Below are positions 48,645 through 57,370 of a stretch of 64,000 nucleotides of DNA, in pieces (the stretch's first letter is position 1; the number at the start of each line of letters is the position of its first letter). Below the pieces are notes generated by a model. It did no database searches. It worked only from the letters and a program-made list of their open reading frames with translations, and was not told the DNA's origin. Origin of the DNA: Candidatus Delongbacteria bacterium (lineage in GTDB: Bacteria > CAIWAD01); assembly GCA_041675285.1 (NCBI GenBank), contig JBAYTZ010000002.1, positions 186,001-250,000 of the forward strand, read 5' to 3'. The translations under genes were made by a program, and so were the position numbers.

Positions 48645-49889
48645 ATGATCCACCCCCTGCTTTCCGTTGCCAAGGCCAGCCAGACCCTGTGGCGGGCCTG
48701 TCCGGATTGGGGCGTGGAAACCCTGCCGCTCCAGGCCGCCGCCGGGCGCGTGTTGGCCGAGGCCGTCCACGCCGAGCGCGACGCGCCGCCCTTTCCGCGG
48801 GTGGCCATGGACGGCGTGGCCGTGGCCTGGGCCGCCTGGGAGGCGGGCCGACGGCGCTTCCAGGTGGAAGGCGTGCAGGCTGCGGGGGATCCGCCCACCC
48901 GGCTGGCGGATCCGCTGGCGGCCTGGGAAGTGATGACCGGCGCCGTGCTGCCGGCGGGCTGCGATTTGGTGATTCCGGTGGAGGAGCTGCAGCGGCTGGG
49001 CAACGGGGTCGAAGTCCGGACAGCGGATGACACGCGGCCGGCGCGTGGGCCGCGCCGTGGACAGCACGTGCACGCCCGGGGCTCCGACGCCCGTGCGGGG
49101 GACGAGCTGCTGCCCGTCGGCTTGCGGCTGGACAGCCCCGCCCTGGCCGTGGCCGCCAGTGTGGGCGCCGTGAGCCTGACGGTGCGCCGCCGGCCTCGGG
49201 TGGTTCTGCTGGCCACGGGCAGCGAATTGGTGCCCGCGGACCAGGAACCGGCTGCCTGGCAGATCCGCGCCTCCAACCTGGAGGCGCTGGGGGCCGCCCT
49301 GCGGGCCGCCGGCCACGAAGCCCGGCTGGCGCAGTTGGTGGATGACGATCCCGCCCGGCTGGCCCGGGCGCTGGAACAGGCCTTGGCGGAGCACGAGCTG
49401 CTGATTCTGTCCGGCGGTGTCTCCATGGGTCGCTTCGATCACGTGCCCGAACAGCTGCTGGCCGCCGGGGGACGGATCCTGCTCCACGGGGTGGCGCAGC
49501 GGCCGGGCAAGCCCCTGCTGGCGCTGGAGTTTCCCGGGCGACCGGGCCGGCTGGCGCTGGGCCTGCCGGGCAATCCGGTCTCCGCGCTGATCTGCCTGCA
49601 CCGCTACGTGCTGCCCCTGCTGGCCGCGGCGGAGGGCCGGCTGGACGAAGTGCGGCGGGTGCGGCTGGCGGACTCCTGCCCGCTGCCCGGGGCCCTCAGC
49701 CTCTTTTTGCCCGTGTCCCTGGCGGCGGATGCCGAGGGTCTGCCCGTGGCCCGGCCCCGGCCCACGGCGGGCTCCGGGGATTTCATCCGTCTGGCGAGGA
49801 GCAGCGGGTTCGTGGAGCTGGATCCGGCGCTGGCTCGGGACGGCGCGCTGCCCGCCGGGTGGCCCGTGCCCTTCTATTCGTGGAGGTGA
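48645..49889 (+). CDS. moeA: Molybdopterin molybdenumtransferase
   Basis: A 414-residue enzyme that inserts molybdate into adenylated molybdopterin. Features are APPFPRVAMDGVAVA near residue 46, VMTGAVLPAGCDLVIPVE, RRPRVVLLATGSELVP, ILSGGVSMGRFDHVPE and GLPGNPVSALICLHRYVLP. Four-domain layout and length are normal. The ATG at 48645 is chosen by homology, since the frame is open upstream through the leader RNA. Head of the molybdenum cofactor operon; moaA follows after one base. Confidence 0.94.
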   Translation: MIHPLLSVAKASQTLWRACPDWGVETLPLQAAAGRVLAEAVHAERDAPPFPRVAMDGVAVAWAAWEAGRRRFQVEGVQAAGDPPTRLADPLAAWEVMTGAVLPAGCDLVIPVEELQRLGNGVEVRTADDTRPARGPRRGQHVHARGSDARAGDELLPVGLRLDSPALAVAASVGAVSLTVRRRPRVVLLATGSELVPADQEPAAWQIRASNLEALGAALRAAGHEARLAQLVDDDPARLARALEQALAEHELLILSGGVSMGRFDHVPEQLLAAGGRILLHGVAQRPGKPLLALEFPGRPGRLALGLPGNPVSALICLHRYVLPLLAAAEGRLDEVRRVRLADSCPLPGALSLFLPVSLAADAEGLPVARPRPTAGSGDFIRLARSSGFVELDPALARDGALPAGWPVPFYSWR

Positions 49890-49890
49890 G

Positions 49891-50835
49891 ATGAAGCTGC
49901 TGATCGATCCGGCGGGACGACGCATCCGCAAACTGCGGGTGTCCCTGACGGACGCCTGCCAGTTCCGCTGCTTCTATTGCATGCCAAGCGCGCCGCGTTT
50001 TCTGCCCCACCGCGACCTGTTGACCCCCGCGGAACTGCTGGAGATCGTCGGCCACCTGGTGGAGCTGGGCATCGATCAGGTGCGGCTGACGGGCGGCGAA
50101 CCCACCGTGCGCCCGGAACTGCTGGAGGTGGTGCGCGGCCTGGCGCGCCTGCCCCTGGAGCGGCTGGGCATGACCAGCAACGGCGCGCGGCTGGAACCGC
50201 TGCTGCCGGACCTGAAGGCGGCGGGCCTGGGCAGCCTCAACATCAGCCTGGACAGCCTGCGGCCGGAGATCTTCGCCCGGGTCACCGGCGGCCGGACCCA
50301 CGAGGGCGTGCTGCGGGCGGTGCGCGCCGCCCGCGATCAGGGCTTCGAGGTCAAACTCAACAGCGTGCTCTTCCGTGGTCTCAACGACCACGAGTGCCGG
50401 GACTTCCTGCGCTTCGCCGAGGCCGAGCAGATCCCCGTGCGCTTCCTGGAGCTGATGCGCATCGGCCCGGCCCACGCCGAGCAGCGCGGGTTGTTCATCG
50501 CCGCCGCCGAGGTGATCGCCGGGCTGCGACTGGCGGGCGAAACGTTGGAACCGCTGCCCGGGCCGCCGGACTCCACCTCCTTCGAGTACCGCACCGCCGG
50601 CGGCGGGCGGGTGGGCTTCATCGCCAGCGAGTCGCAGCCTTTCTGCGCCGGCTGCTCGCGCCTGCGCCTGACGGCCACGGGCCAGCTGCGCTCCTGCCTG
50701 ATGCGCGCGGAGGGCCCGAGTCTGCGCGGACTGCCCCGGGAGGCCTATCCCGAGCTGCTGGCCCGCGTGCTGGCCGACAAGCCGCTGAACCGGCTCTCCC
50801 ACACCGAGCAGATCATGGCGCAGATCGGAGGCTGA
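49891..50835 (+). CDS. moaA: GTP 3',8-cyclase
   Basis: A 314-residue radical SAM enzyme that starts molybdopterin synthesis from GTP. The N-terminal cluster ligands are Cys23, Cys27 and Cys30 (CQFRCFYC), followed by VRLTGGEPTVRPEL. The C-terminal 4Fe-4S site uses Cys252, Cys255 and Cys269 (CAGCSRLRLT...RSC). It ends in the conserved Gly-Gly needed for activity. GGAGGTGAG before the ATG overlaps the moeA stop. Confidence 0.97.
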   Translation: MKLLIDPAGRRIRKLRVSLTDACQFRCFYCMPSAPRFLPHRDLLTPAELLEIVGHLVELGIDQVRLTGGEPTVRPELLEVVRGLARLPLERLGMTSNGARLEPLLPDLKAAGLGSLNISLDSLRPEIFARVTGGRTHEGVLRAVRAARDQGFEVKLNSVLFRGLNDHECRDFLRFAEAEQIPVRFLELMRIGPAHAEQRGLFIAAAEVIAGLRLAGETLEPLPGPPDSTSFEYRTAGGGRVGFIASESQPFCAGCSRLRLTATGQLRSCLMRAEGPSLRGLPREAYPELLARVLADKPLNRLSHTEQIMAQIGG

Positions 50836-50836
50836 G

Positions 50837-51340
50837 ATGACCCGCCTGACCCATCTGGATCCCCAGGGCCGTCCGGCCATGGTGGACGTGGGCGACAAGC
50901 CGCTGACGGCCCGGCGCGCGCTGGCCGAGGCCCTGGTGAGCCTGCCCGCGGTGGTGGCGGCCTGCCTGCAGGACGGCGAACTGGACAGCGCCAAGGGTCC
51001 CGTGCTGCACACGGCCATCCTGGCGGGCATCCAGGCCGCCAAGAAAACCGGCGAGCTGATTCCCCTCTGCCATCCCCTGCCGCTGGAGCGCGTGCGCGTC
51101 ACCATCGACGTGGAGCCGGTTTCGGCCGGCGGCGCCACGGCGCGAATCCGCTGCGAGGCCGCCCTGCACGGCCGGACGGGCGTGGAGATGGAGGCCCTCA
51201 CCGGGGCCGCGGTGGCCGCGCTGACGGTGGTGGACATGTGCAAGGCCCTCAGCCACGAACTGGTGATCCACGGCCTGCGCTTGCTGGAGAAGGAAGGCGG
51301 CCGGCGCACGGTGCGCGACGGCGTCCTGCTGCAGCCGTGA
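50837..51340 (+). CDS. moaC: Cyclic pyranopterin monophosphate synthase
   Basis: A 167-residue enzyme that completes cyclic pyranopterin monophosphate together with MoaA. It shows MVDVGDKPLTARRALA, GIQAAKKTGELIPLCHPLPLERV, TGVEMEALTGAAVAALTVVDMCKAL and the final LLEKEGG. It starts 1 base after moaA and overlaps the next gene as GTGA. Confidence 0.97.
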   Translation: MTRLTHLDPQGRPAMVDVGDKPLTARRALAEALVSLPAVVAACLQDGELDSAKGPVLHTAILAGIQAAKKTGELIPLCHPLPLERVRVTIDVEPVSAGGATARIRCEAALHGRTGVEMEALTGAAVAALTVVDMCKALSHELVIHGLRLLEKEGGRRTVRDGVLLQP

Positions 51341-52491
51341 GCCACGCGCGGGACAAACGGCCGCGAGTCCTCTTCCACGAGCTGGAGCTGGCCTTCTGCG
51401 GCCGCTCGGGCAGCGGCAAGACCACCCTGCTGGAGCGCCTGCTGGCCTCGCTGACCCCCGGGCTGCGCGTGGGCTACGCCAAACACGACGCCCACGGCTT
51501 CGAGATGGACCGCGCCGGCAAGGACACCTGGCGGGCCGCCCAGTCGGGCGCCAGCGTGGTGCGGATCCAATCGCCGGCGGGCTGGGCCGGCCTGGGCAGT
51601 CTGCCGGACTCGCCGGCCCTGGGGCGCCAGCTCTTCGCCGGCTGCGACCTGGTGCTGGTGGAAGGCTACCGGCGCGAGCTGGACCTGGACAAGGTGCTCT
51701 TCATCGACGGACTCGCCGAGGCCCACAGCCGCGTGGCGGCCTTCGTGACCGCGGACGCCGGCCTGGCGGGACGTCCGCTGCCGGAGGCCCTGCGCGAGAC
51801 CCTGGCGCCGGACAGCGACCGCACAACCCCGGTCTTTCAGCGCGATGACTGGCCGGGCCTGCGCGCTTGGCTGCTGGAGCGCTTCCGGCGGCGTCTGGCG
51901 GCGCGGCCCCTGCTGGGATTGGTGCTCACCGGCGGGCAGAGCCGGCGCATGGGCCGGGACAAGGCGCTGCTGGAGTTCGACGGCCTGCCCCAAGCCGAGC
52001 GGGCGGCCCGGCTGCTGGAGACCTGCTGCAGCGAGGTCCTGCTCTCGGCCCGCCCCGGCCAGGACCGGCAGGCGCTGGGTCGTCCCGTGCTGGAGGACCG
52101 CTTCCTGGACTTCGGTCCGGCGGGGGGGATCCTCTCCGCGCTGGAGGAGCGCCTCGAGGCGGCCTGGCTGGTGCTGGGCTGCGACCTGCCCTTTGTCACA
52201 CCGGAACTGCTGGCCGCCCTGCTCGCCGGGCGCGACCTCTGGCGACCGGCCACGGCCTTCCGGGATCCGGCCAGCGGGCTGCCCGAACCGCTCTGCGCCG
52301 TCTGGGAGCCCCGCTCGCGCGTGGATCTGCTGGGTGCCCTGGCGGCCGGGACCTCCTGTCCGCGGCGCGTGCTGGGAACATGCGGGGCGCGGCTGCTGGA
52401 GCTGCCGGATCCCCGCGCCCTGGAGAATGTGAACCGCCCGGAGGAGCTGGCGGCGGCGCGGGCGCGCTGGGTGGACGGGCGCCACGTCTAG
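51337..52491 (+). CDS. MobB-MobA fusion (molybdopterin guanine dinucleotide synthesis)
   Basis: A 384-residue two-domain protein started at GTG overlapping the moaC stop (GTGA). Residues about 10-185 are the MobB GTP-binding adaptor, with P-loop CGRSGSGKTTLLERL (21-35) and the family segment HDAHGFEMDRAGKDTWR. Residues about 190-384 are the MobA guanylyltransferase, with LTGGQSRRMGRDK (197-209), GPAGGILSALEE and VLGCDLPFVTPELL. Together they attach GMP to the cofactor, as needed by the PsrA-like enzyme downstream. The domain order is reverse to the more often seen MobA-MobB fusion. Confidence 0.92.
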   Translation: MSHARDKRPRVLFHELELAFCGRSGSGKTTLLERLLASLTPGLRVGYAKHDAHGFEMDRAGKDTWRAAQSGASVVRIQSPAGWAGLGSLPDSPALGRQLFAGCDLVLVEGYRRELDLDKVLFIDGLAEAHSRVAAFVTADAGLAGRPLPEALRETLAPDSDRTTPVFQRDDWPGLRAWLLERFRRRLAARPLLGLVLTGGQSRRMGRDKALLEFDGLPQAERAARLLETCCSEVLLSARPGQDRQALGRPVLEDRFLDFGPAGGILSALEERLEAAWLVLGCDLPFVTPELLAALLAGRDLWRPATAFRDPASGLPEPLCAVWEPRSRVDLLGALAAGTSCPRRVLGTCGARLLELPDPRALENVNRPEELAAARARWVDGRHV

Positions 52492-52817
52492 TCGCAGTCA
52501 AGGGGCCTGGGAAGGAGTCCACGGCAATTTTTGCGCGGGGTCTGGCACATGGGACGCTCGGCCCTGGCCAGATTCAATGACTGGGACCAATGTTTGCTCC
52601 ATGGAACAGCGGTTCCGCGTATGGCCCGTTTGCCCGGGGATACAGTGAACTTTGGGCGCGAGGTCGAGTACCCCGGGCGGGTGGGGGGCGGTGGGAGGGT
52701 GAAGCGTCCATTTTCGTGGAACAGTACAAAGCACGGATTTCCTTTGCCGCCCTGCAGCCGACCAAGTCCGCCAGATTCCCCCGCCACGCGGGGCACAAGT
52801 CGGAAGACCAGGATCAC
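52492..52817. other. 326-bp spacer between mobB-mobA fusion and moaD
   Basis: No convincing gene. On the plus strand CTGGCACATGGGACGCT at 52542-52558 has the GG-N10-GC spacing of a sigma-54 site, but the -12 half is weak (ACGC in place of TTGC). A second GG-N10-GC candidate is near 52579-52596. The rest holds short GC-rich hairpins. The spacer splits the molybdenum genes into two groups, so moaD-moaE-moeB may have their own promoter. Confidence 0.4.
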
Positions 52818-53057
52818 ATGCAGTTGCTGATTCGCTATGTGGCCGTGCTGCGCGACGAGCGCGGCCAGGCCGAGGAATCCCTGGAGACAGGCGCTGCCAC
52901 GCCACGAGCCTTGTATCACGAACTAAGCGCCCGCCATGGCTTCAGCCTGCCCGACACCCGGCTGCAGGTGGCCGTCAACGACGAGTTCGCCGCGTGGGAC
53001 CAGCCCCTGCGGGACGGGGACCAGCTCGTCTTCCTGCCGCCGGTGGCCGGCGGATGA
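52818..53057 (+). CDS. moaD: Molybdopterin synthase small subunit
   Basis: A 79-residue ubiquitin-like sulfur carrier that hands thiocarboxylate sulfur to the pterin with MoaE. It starts MQLLIRYVAVLRDERGQ and ends DGDQLVFLPPVAGG with the required Gly-Gly terminus. Activation would be by the MoeB-like protein two genes on. It overlaps moaE as ATGA. Confidence 0.94.
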   Translation: MQLLIRYVAVLRDERGQAEESLETGAATPRALYHELSARHGFSLPDTRLQVAVNDEFAAWDQPLRDGDQLVFLPPVAGG

Positions 53058-53530
53058 GCGCGTTTTCCCTCTCCGACACGCCTCTCGCGCCGGAGGCCCT
53101 CGCCCGGGATTTGTGTCACGACGGCGCCGGCGCCCTGGTGGTGTTCGAAGGCCGCGTGCGCGACGAGAACGAGGGCCGCGCCGTGCTGCGCCTGGACTAC
53201 GAAGCCTACGAGGTCCTCTGCCTGAAGGAGGGCGGGCGCATCCTGGACGAGGCCCGGACCCGCTTCGGCCTGCTGGGGGCCTGCGGCGTGCACCGCACCG
53301 GCAGCCTGGAGCTGGGTGAGTGCGCGATTTGGGTGGGAGCGTTGGCCGCCCACCGCGGCGCGGCCTTCGACGCCTGCCGCTGGATCATCGACGAACTCAA
53401 ACAGCGACTGCCCATCTGGAAGCGCGAACACTACCGGGACGGCACGACCGGCTGGGTGCGCTGCGAAGCCTGCGCGGCCCCGGGCGCCCACGGGCACGCC
53501 CATCCAACAGATGGAGAGCGCCATGCCTGA
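53054..53530 (+). CDS. moaE: Molybdopterin synthase large subunit
   Basis: A 158-residue catalytic subunit. Features are GALVVFEGRVRDENEGR, LDYEAYEVLCLKEGG, GVHRTGSLELGECAIWVGALAAHRGAAFDACRW and the conserved KREHYRDG with the catalytic Lys. It overlaps moaD by four bases and the next gene by eight. Confidence 0.95.
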   Translation: MSAFSLSDTPLAPEALARDLCHDGAGALVVFEGRVRDENEGRAVLRLDYEAYEVLCLKEGGRILDEARTRFGLLGACGVHRTGSLELGECAIWVGALAAHRGAAFDACRWIIDELKQRLPIWKREHYRDGTTGWVRCEACAAPGAHGHAHPTDGERHA

Positions 53531-54629
53531 GCCCGGACTGAGTGGCGCCGAGCGCGATTTCTATCAGCGTCAGCTGGTGTTGCCCGAAGTGGGCGAGACC
53601 GGCCAGTTCCAACTGAAGCAGGCCCACGTCCTGGTGGTCGGGGCCGGCGGCCTGGGTTGCCCGGCCCTGCTGCACCTGGCGGCGGCCGGCGTGGGCCGCC
53701 TGCGGATCTGCGAGCCCGACGGGCTGGAGATCCACAACCTGCACCGCCAGCCGCTCTACGGTCACGCCCAGATTGGCCAGCCCAAGGGCCGGTTGGCCCG
53801 CCAGCGCCTGACGGAACTGAATCCCCACCTCCGGGCCGAGTGGACGCCGCGCCCCTTCACCCCCGGGCACGCCGCCGAGCTGCTGGCGGAGGTGGATCTG
53901 GTGCTGGACTGCGCCGACAACCACGCCACCAGTTTTGCCTTGAACGCCGCCTGCCAGGCCGCCCGCCTGCCGCTGGTGGCGGCTGCCGTCCACGGCTGGG
54001 ACGGCCAGTTGCTGACCGTTGACCCCGCCGCCGAGGCCGGCTGTCTGCGCTGTTTGTGGCCCACCCAGCCAGCGGAGACAGAGGGCTGCGCCCGGCGCGG
54101 CATCCTGGGCACGGTGCCGGGACTGCTGGGCACGCTGCAGGCTCAAGAGGCCTTGAAACTCCTGCTCGGGCTGCCCGGCGACCTGCGCCGGGAGCTGCTG
54201 CTGGTGGACTTGCTGTCTTTCAGCACCCGCCGCCTGCGTCGCCACCAACATCCGGACTGCCCCATCTGCGGCCACGTGGCGCACCCTGAGCCCTTGCTCC
54301 CCAACGCCAACCCGGAGCTGCTTGAGGTCGATGCACGGGATGCCGAGCTGACGGAATGGCGCGGCCGGCTGCTGGTGGATCTGCGGGAGGAGGGCGAGCC
54401 CGGCCGACCCCTGCCAGCGGGCCACGAGATCCTACGCGCGCCGCTCAGTGGGCTGCGCTTTCCCGCCCACGGCCTGCCCACGGAGCGCGAGCTGCTGGTG
54501 GTCTGCGCCCACGGAGTGCGCAGCCTGTGGACGGTCCAGCGCTTGCGCGCCCTGGGCCACGCCCGCTGCTGGAGCCTGCGCGGCGGGATGGAGGGTCTGG
54601 GAACCGGGCATACACCTCCCCGCCCTTGA
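53523..54629 (+). CDS. moeB: MoeB-like adenylyltransferase with rhodanese domain
   Basis: A 368-residue protein. The E1-like domain (about 8-250) opens with FYQRQLVLPEVGETGQ, and has the nucleotide site VVGAGGLGC (38-46), CADNHATSFALN, and zinc cysteine pairs in CLRCLW and CPICGH. It activates the MoaD C-terminus with ATP. The C-terminal rhodanese-like domain (about 265-368) keeps the putative sulfur-carrying Cys328 in VVCAHGVRS. The fused form could both adenylate MoaD and donate sulfur. GGAGAG supports the ATG at 53523 inside the end of moaE. Confidence 0.92.
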   Translation: MPEPGLSGAERDFYQRQLVLPEVGETGQFQLKQAHVLVVGAGGLGCPALLHLAAAGVGRLRICEPDGLEIHNLHRQPLYGHAQIGQPKGRLARQRLTELNPHLRAEWTPRPFTPGHAAELLAEVDLVLDCADNHATSFALNAACQAARLPLVAAAVHGWDGQLLTVDPAAEAGCLRCLWPTQPAETEGCARRGILGTVPGLLGTLQAQEALKLLLGLPGDLRRELLLVDLLSFSTRRLRRHQHPDCPICGHVAHPEPLLPNANPELLEVDARDAELTEWRGRLLVDLREEGEPGRPLPAGHEILRAPLSGLRFPAHGLPTERELLVVCAHGVRSLWTVQRLRALGHARCWSLRGGMEGLGTGHTPPRP

Positions 54630-54718
54630 CCCCCCGCACCCTGACGGTCCGCTCTTTCGCCCCACTCTCGCCACCACCAGGTTTACGACAAAGCCGGCCC
54701 CCGAACTCTTGTTAACCG

Positions 54719-54748
54719 CTTGACTCTTCTTTGTCAAGATCCTAACAT
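54719..54748 (+). promoter_or_regulatory. Strong sigma-70-type promoter with overlapping palindrome
   Basis: TTGACT (54720-54725), 17 bp, TAACAT (54743-54748) is near-consensus. An inverted repeat CTTGAC-N8-GTCAAG (54719-54738) covers the -35, a fitting site for self-repression by the ArsR-type regulator whose start is 44 bp downstream. Confidence 0.65.
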
Positions 54749-54791
54749 GCCACCGCTTATCCGATTATCCGGAAACGTTCATGAGGTATCC

Positions 54792-55133
54792 ATGAAGCGA
54801 GGCCCCCAGGAAATCAAGCGCGCCAGCCAGGTGTTCAAGGCGCTCTCCCATCCGCACCGGCTGCGCATCGCCTGCCTGCTCATCGACGGCGGACCCATGA
54901 GCCAGAAGCAACTGGTGGAAGAGCTGGGACTGCCCCAGTCCAGCGTGGCACGGCTGCTGGAGCCTCTGCGCCAGACCGGGCTGGTGGTGGGTCTGCGCCA
55001 GGGGCCGGAGCTGAGCCTGAGCGTGCAGGGCGAGGTGCTCAGCCGCATGCTGGATTCCATGTGCGCGTGGTTTGAGGAGAAGGCCGCCCGAGAGGCGGCG
55101 GAAGACGGCCAGTCGCTGGGAGGGCAGGCATGA
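54792..55133 (+). CDS. ArsR-family winged-helix regulator
   Basis: A 113-residue regulator. The HTH spans about 15-75: ASQVFKALSHPHRLRIACLLIDGG, QKQLVEELGLPQSSVARLLEPLRQTGLV. Two cysteines are present (CLLI and MCAWFEE), but the classic CxC metal motif is absent, so the signal may be a sulfur or redox species instead. The ATG at 54792 has GAGG six bases upstream; an in-frame ATG at 54747 falls within the -10 box. It is first in the molybdoenzyme operon and overlaps the next gene as ATGA. Confidence 0.88.
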   Translation: MKRGPQEIKRASQVFKALSHPHRLRIACLLIDGGPMSQKQLVEELGLPQSSVARLLEPLRQTGLVVGLRQGPELSLSVQGEVLSRMLDSMCAWFEEKAAREAAEDGQSLGGQA

Positions 55134-57370
55134 ACCGGCGGGATTTCATCCGGATCAGCGGGGCAGGCGTGGCCGGAGCGGCCGCCCTGGGCGCGCTGAC
55201 CACCAACTGGTACGGCCTCTACCGGGACCCGGTGGAGGACCCGCACACGGACGGGGACCGGGTCGTCCCCACTTTCTGCGAGCTCTGCTTCTGGAAGTGC
55301 GGCGTGCTGGCCCACGTCAAGGACGGCCGGGTCACCAAGCTCAAGGGCAATCCCAAACACCCGCTCAGCCGCGGCCGACTCTGCCCGCGCGGCGCTGGAG
55401 GCACGGGCCTGCTCTATGATCCGGACCGTCTGAAAACTCCCCTGCGCCGCGTGAAGGCCCGGGGCGGCGACACCTTCGAGCCCATCAGCTGGGACGAGGC
55501 CCTGGACGAGACGGCCCACCACTTCAACAAGATCAAGGCCGAGCACGGGCCTGGCGCGCTGGGGCTGTTCTACCACGGCTATGGCGCCAACTGGCTCAAG
55601 CACCTGTTCAAGGCCTACGGCTGCCCCAACATCGCCGCGCCCAGCTACGCCCAGTGTCGCGGGCCGCGCGACGTGGGCTTCAGCCTGACCTACGGCAGCG
55701 GCGTGGAGTCACCAGAGGTCACCGACATCGAGAACACACGCTGCCTGGTGCTGATCGGCAGCCACCTGGGCGAGAACATGCACAACACCCAGGTGCAGGA
55801 TTTCGCCACCGCCATCCGCAACCGCGCGGACATCATCGTGGTGGATCCGCGCTTCTCCGTGGCCGCCTCCAAGGCCCGCCACTGGCTGCCCATCCGCCCG
55901 GGCAGCGACCTGGCCCTGCTGCTGGCCTGGATGAACGTGATCATTGGCGAGAAGCTCTACGACGCGGACTACCTGGCCCGCTACGCGCTGGGACTGGAGC
56001 AGCTGACCGCCCACGTGGCGCCCTTCAGTCCCGAGTGGGCCTTTCCGCGCACGGGCATCGAGCCCCAGGTGATCCGCGCCACCGCCCGCCTGATGGCCGG
56101 TGCGGCCCCCGCCACGCTGGTGCACCCGGGCCGCCACGTGACCTGGTACGGCGACGACACCCAGCGCAGCCGGGCCATCGCCCTGTTGAACGCGCTGCTG
56201 GGCAGCTGGGGCCGCAAGGGCGGTTTCTTCATCCCATCCAAGATCGACCTGCCCGCCTATCCCTACGAACCCTATCAGCACGCGGACGGCGAGCCCGGGC
56301 CGCTGGACCGCCCGGCGCCCAGCCTTTATCCGCTGGCCGACGAGGTGCTGGCCCAGGGATTGTGCGACGCCACGGTCCCCGGCCTGCAGGGCCGCAATCT
56401 CAAGGCCTGGATGGTTTATGGCAGCAACCTGCCCACCACCCTGCCCGACCCCAAGCGCGTCTACGAGGCGATCCAGAAGCTCGACTTCCTGGTCACCGTG
56501 GACGTGCTGCCCGCCGAGATCTGCGGCTGGTCAGACATCGTGCTGCCGGAGTCCACCTACCTCGAGCGCTGCGACGACCTGCATAACCCGCCCTACCGCG
56601 AACCCTACGTGGCCGTGCGCCAGGAAGTGGTGCCGCCCATGTACGAGAGCAAGCCGGGCTGGTGGATCGCCAAAGAGCTGGCCCCGCGGCTGGGCGTGGA
56701 GCGCTTCTTCCCCTGGAAGGACTCGCTGGAGTACGCCAAGCAGCGCGTCCAGGCCGCCGGGCTCTCGTGTGACACGCTGGAGCGGGACGGCGTGGCCCTG
56801 GCGCCCCGGCCGGCCCTCTACTTCGAGGAGGGCGCGCCGGCGGACTTCCCGACGGAGTCCGGCAAGATCGAGCTCTACTCCGCCACCCTGGCCGGGATGG
56901 GCTTCGATCCCATGCCCCTCTACACGGATCACGGCGACCCGCCCGCCGGCTACTTCCGCCTGCTCTTCGGCCGGGCGCCCACGCACACCTTCGGGCGCAC
57001 CACCAACAACCGCCTGCTCTCCGCGACCTTCAAGGAGAACGAGGTCTGGGTGAACGCCGAAGCCGCGGCGCGCTGGGGCCTGAAGCCCGGCGACCGCGTC
57101 AAACTGCAGAACCAGGACGGCGTCCTGTCCACCTTCAGCGCGCCCGTCAAGCTCACCCAGCGCATCCGGCCCGACACGGTCTACATCGTGCACGGCTATG
57201 GGCGCAAGGCCAAGGGCCTGCGCTTCGTCCATGGCAAGGGAATCGACAGCGCCGAACTGGTGAGCCAGTACAAGACCGATCCCATCATGGGCGGCACGGG
57301 CATGAACGTGAACTTCGTCACGCTGGTGCCGGTGGACGCGACCGTGGGCGCGACGGGAGGTGACGCATGA
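55130..57370 (+). CDS. Tat-exported molybdopterin oxidoreductase, PsrA/PhsA-like catalytic subunit
   Basis: A 746-residue catalytic subunit of the polysulfide/thiosulfate/tetrathionate reductase type. The N-terminus MNRRDFIRISGAG is a twin-arginine signal, so it acts outside the cytoplasmic membrane. A 4Fe-4S cluster is held by Cys50, Cys53, Cys57 and Cys85. Cys176 (SYAQCRGPR) is the likely molybdenum ligand. The cofactor-binding end domain is at about 610-746. Length fits PsrA/PhsA. Substrate cannot be fixed from sequence; neighbouring sulfur-transport genes favour a sulfur compound. It overlaps the iron-sulfur subunit gene as ATGA. Confidence 0.88.
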   Translation: MNRRDFIRISGAGVAGAAALGALTTNWYGLYRDPVEDPHTDGDRVVPTFCELCFWKCGVLAHVKDGRVTKLKGNPKHPLSRGRLCPRGAGGTGLLYDPDRLKTPLRRVKARGGDTFEPISWDEALDETAHHFNKIKAEHGPGALGLFYHGYGANWLKHLFKAYGCPNIAAPSYAQCRGPRDVGFSLTYGSGVESPEVTDIENTRCLVLIGSHLGENMHNTQVQDFATAIRNRADIIVVDPRFSVAASKARHWLPIRPGSDLALLLAWMNVIIGEKLYDADYLARYALGLEQLTAHVAPFSPEWAFPRTGIEPQVIRATARLMAGAAPATLVHPGRHVTWYGDDTQRSRAIALLNALLGSWGRKGGFFIPSKIDLPAYPYEPYQHADGEPGPLDRPAPSLYPLADEVLAQGLCDATVPGLQGRNLKAWMVYGSNLPTTLPDPKRVYEAIQKLDFLVTVDVLPAEICGWSDIVLPESTYLERCDDLHNPPYREPYVAVRQEVVPPMYESKPGWWIAKELAPRLGVERFFPWKDSLEYAKQRVQAAGLSCDTLERDGVALAPRPALYFEEGAPADFPTESGKIELYSATLAGMGFDPMPLYTDHGDPPAGYFRLLFGRAPTHTFGRTTNNRLLSATFKENEVWVNAEAAARWGLKPGDRVKLQNQDGVLSTFSAPVKLTQRIRPDTVYIVHGYGRKAKGLRFVHGKGIDSAELVSQYKTDPIMGGTGMNVNFVTLVPVDATVGATGGDA

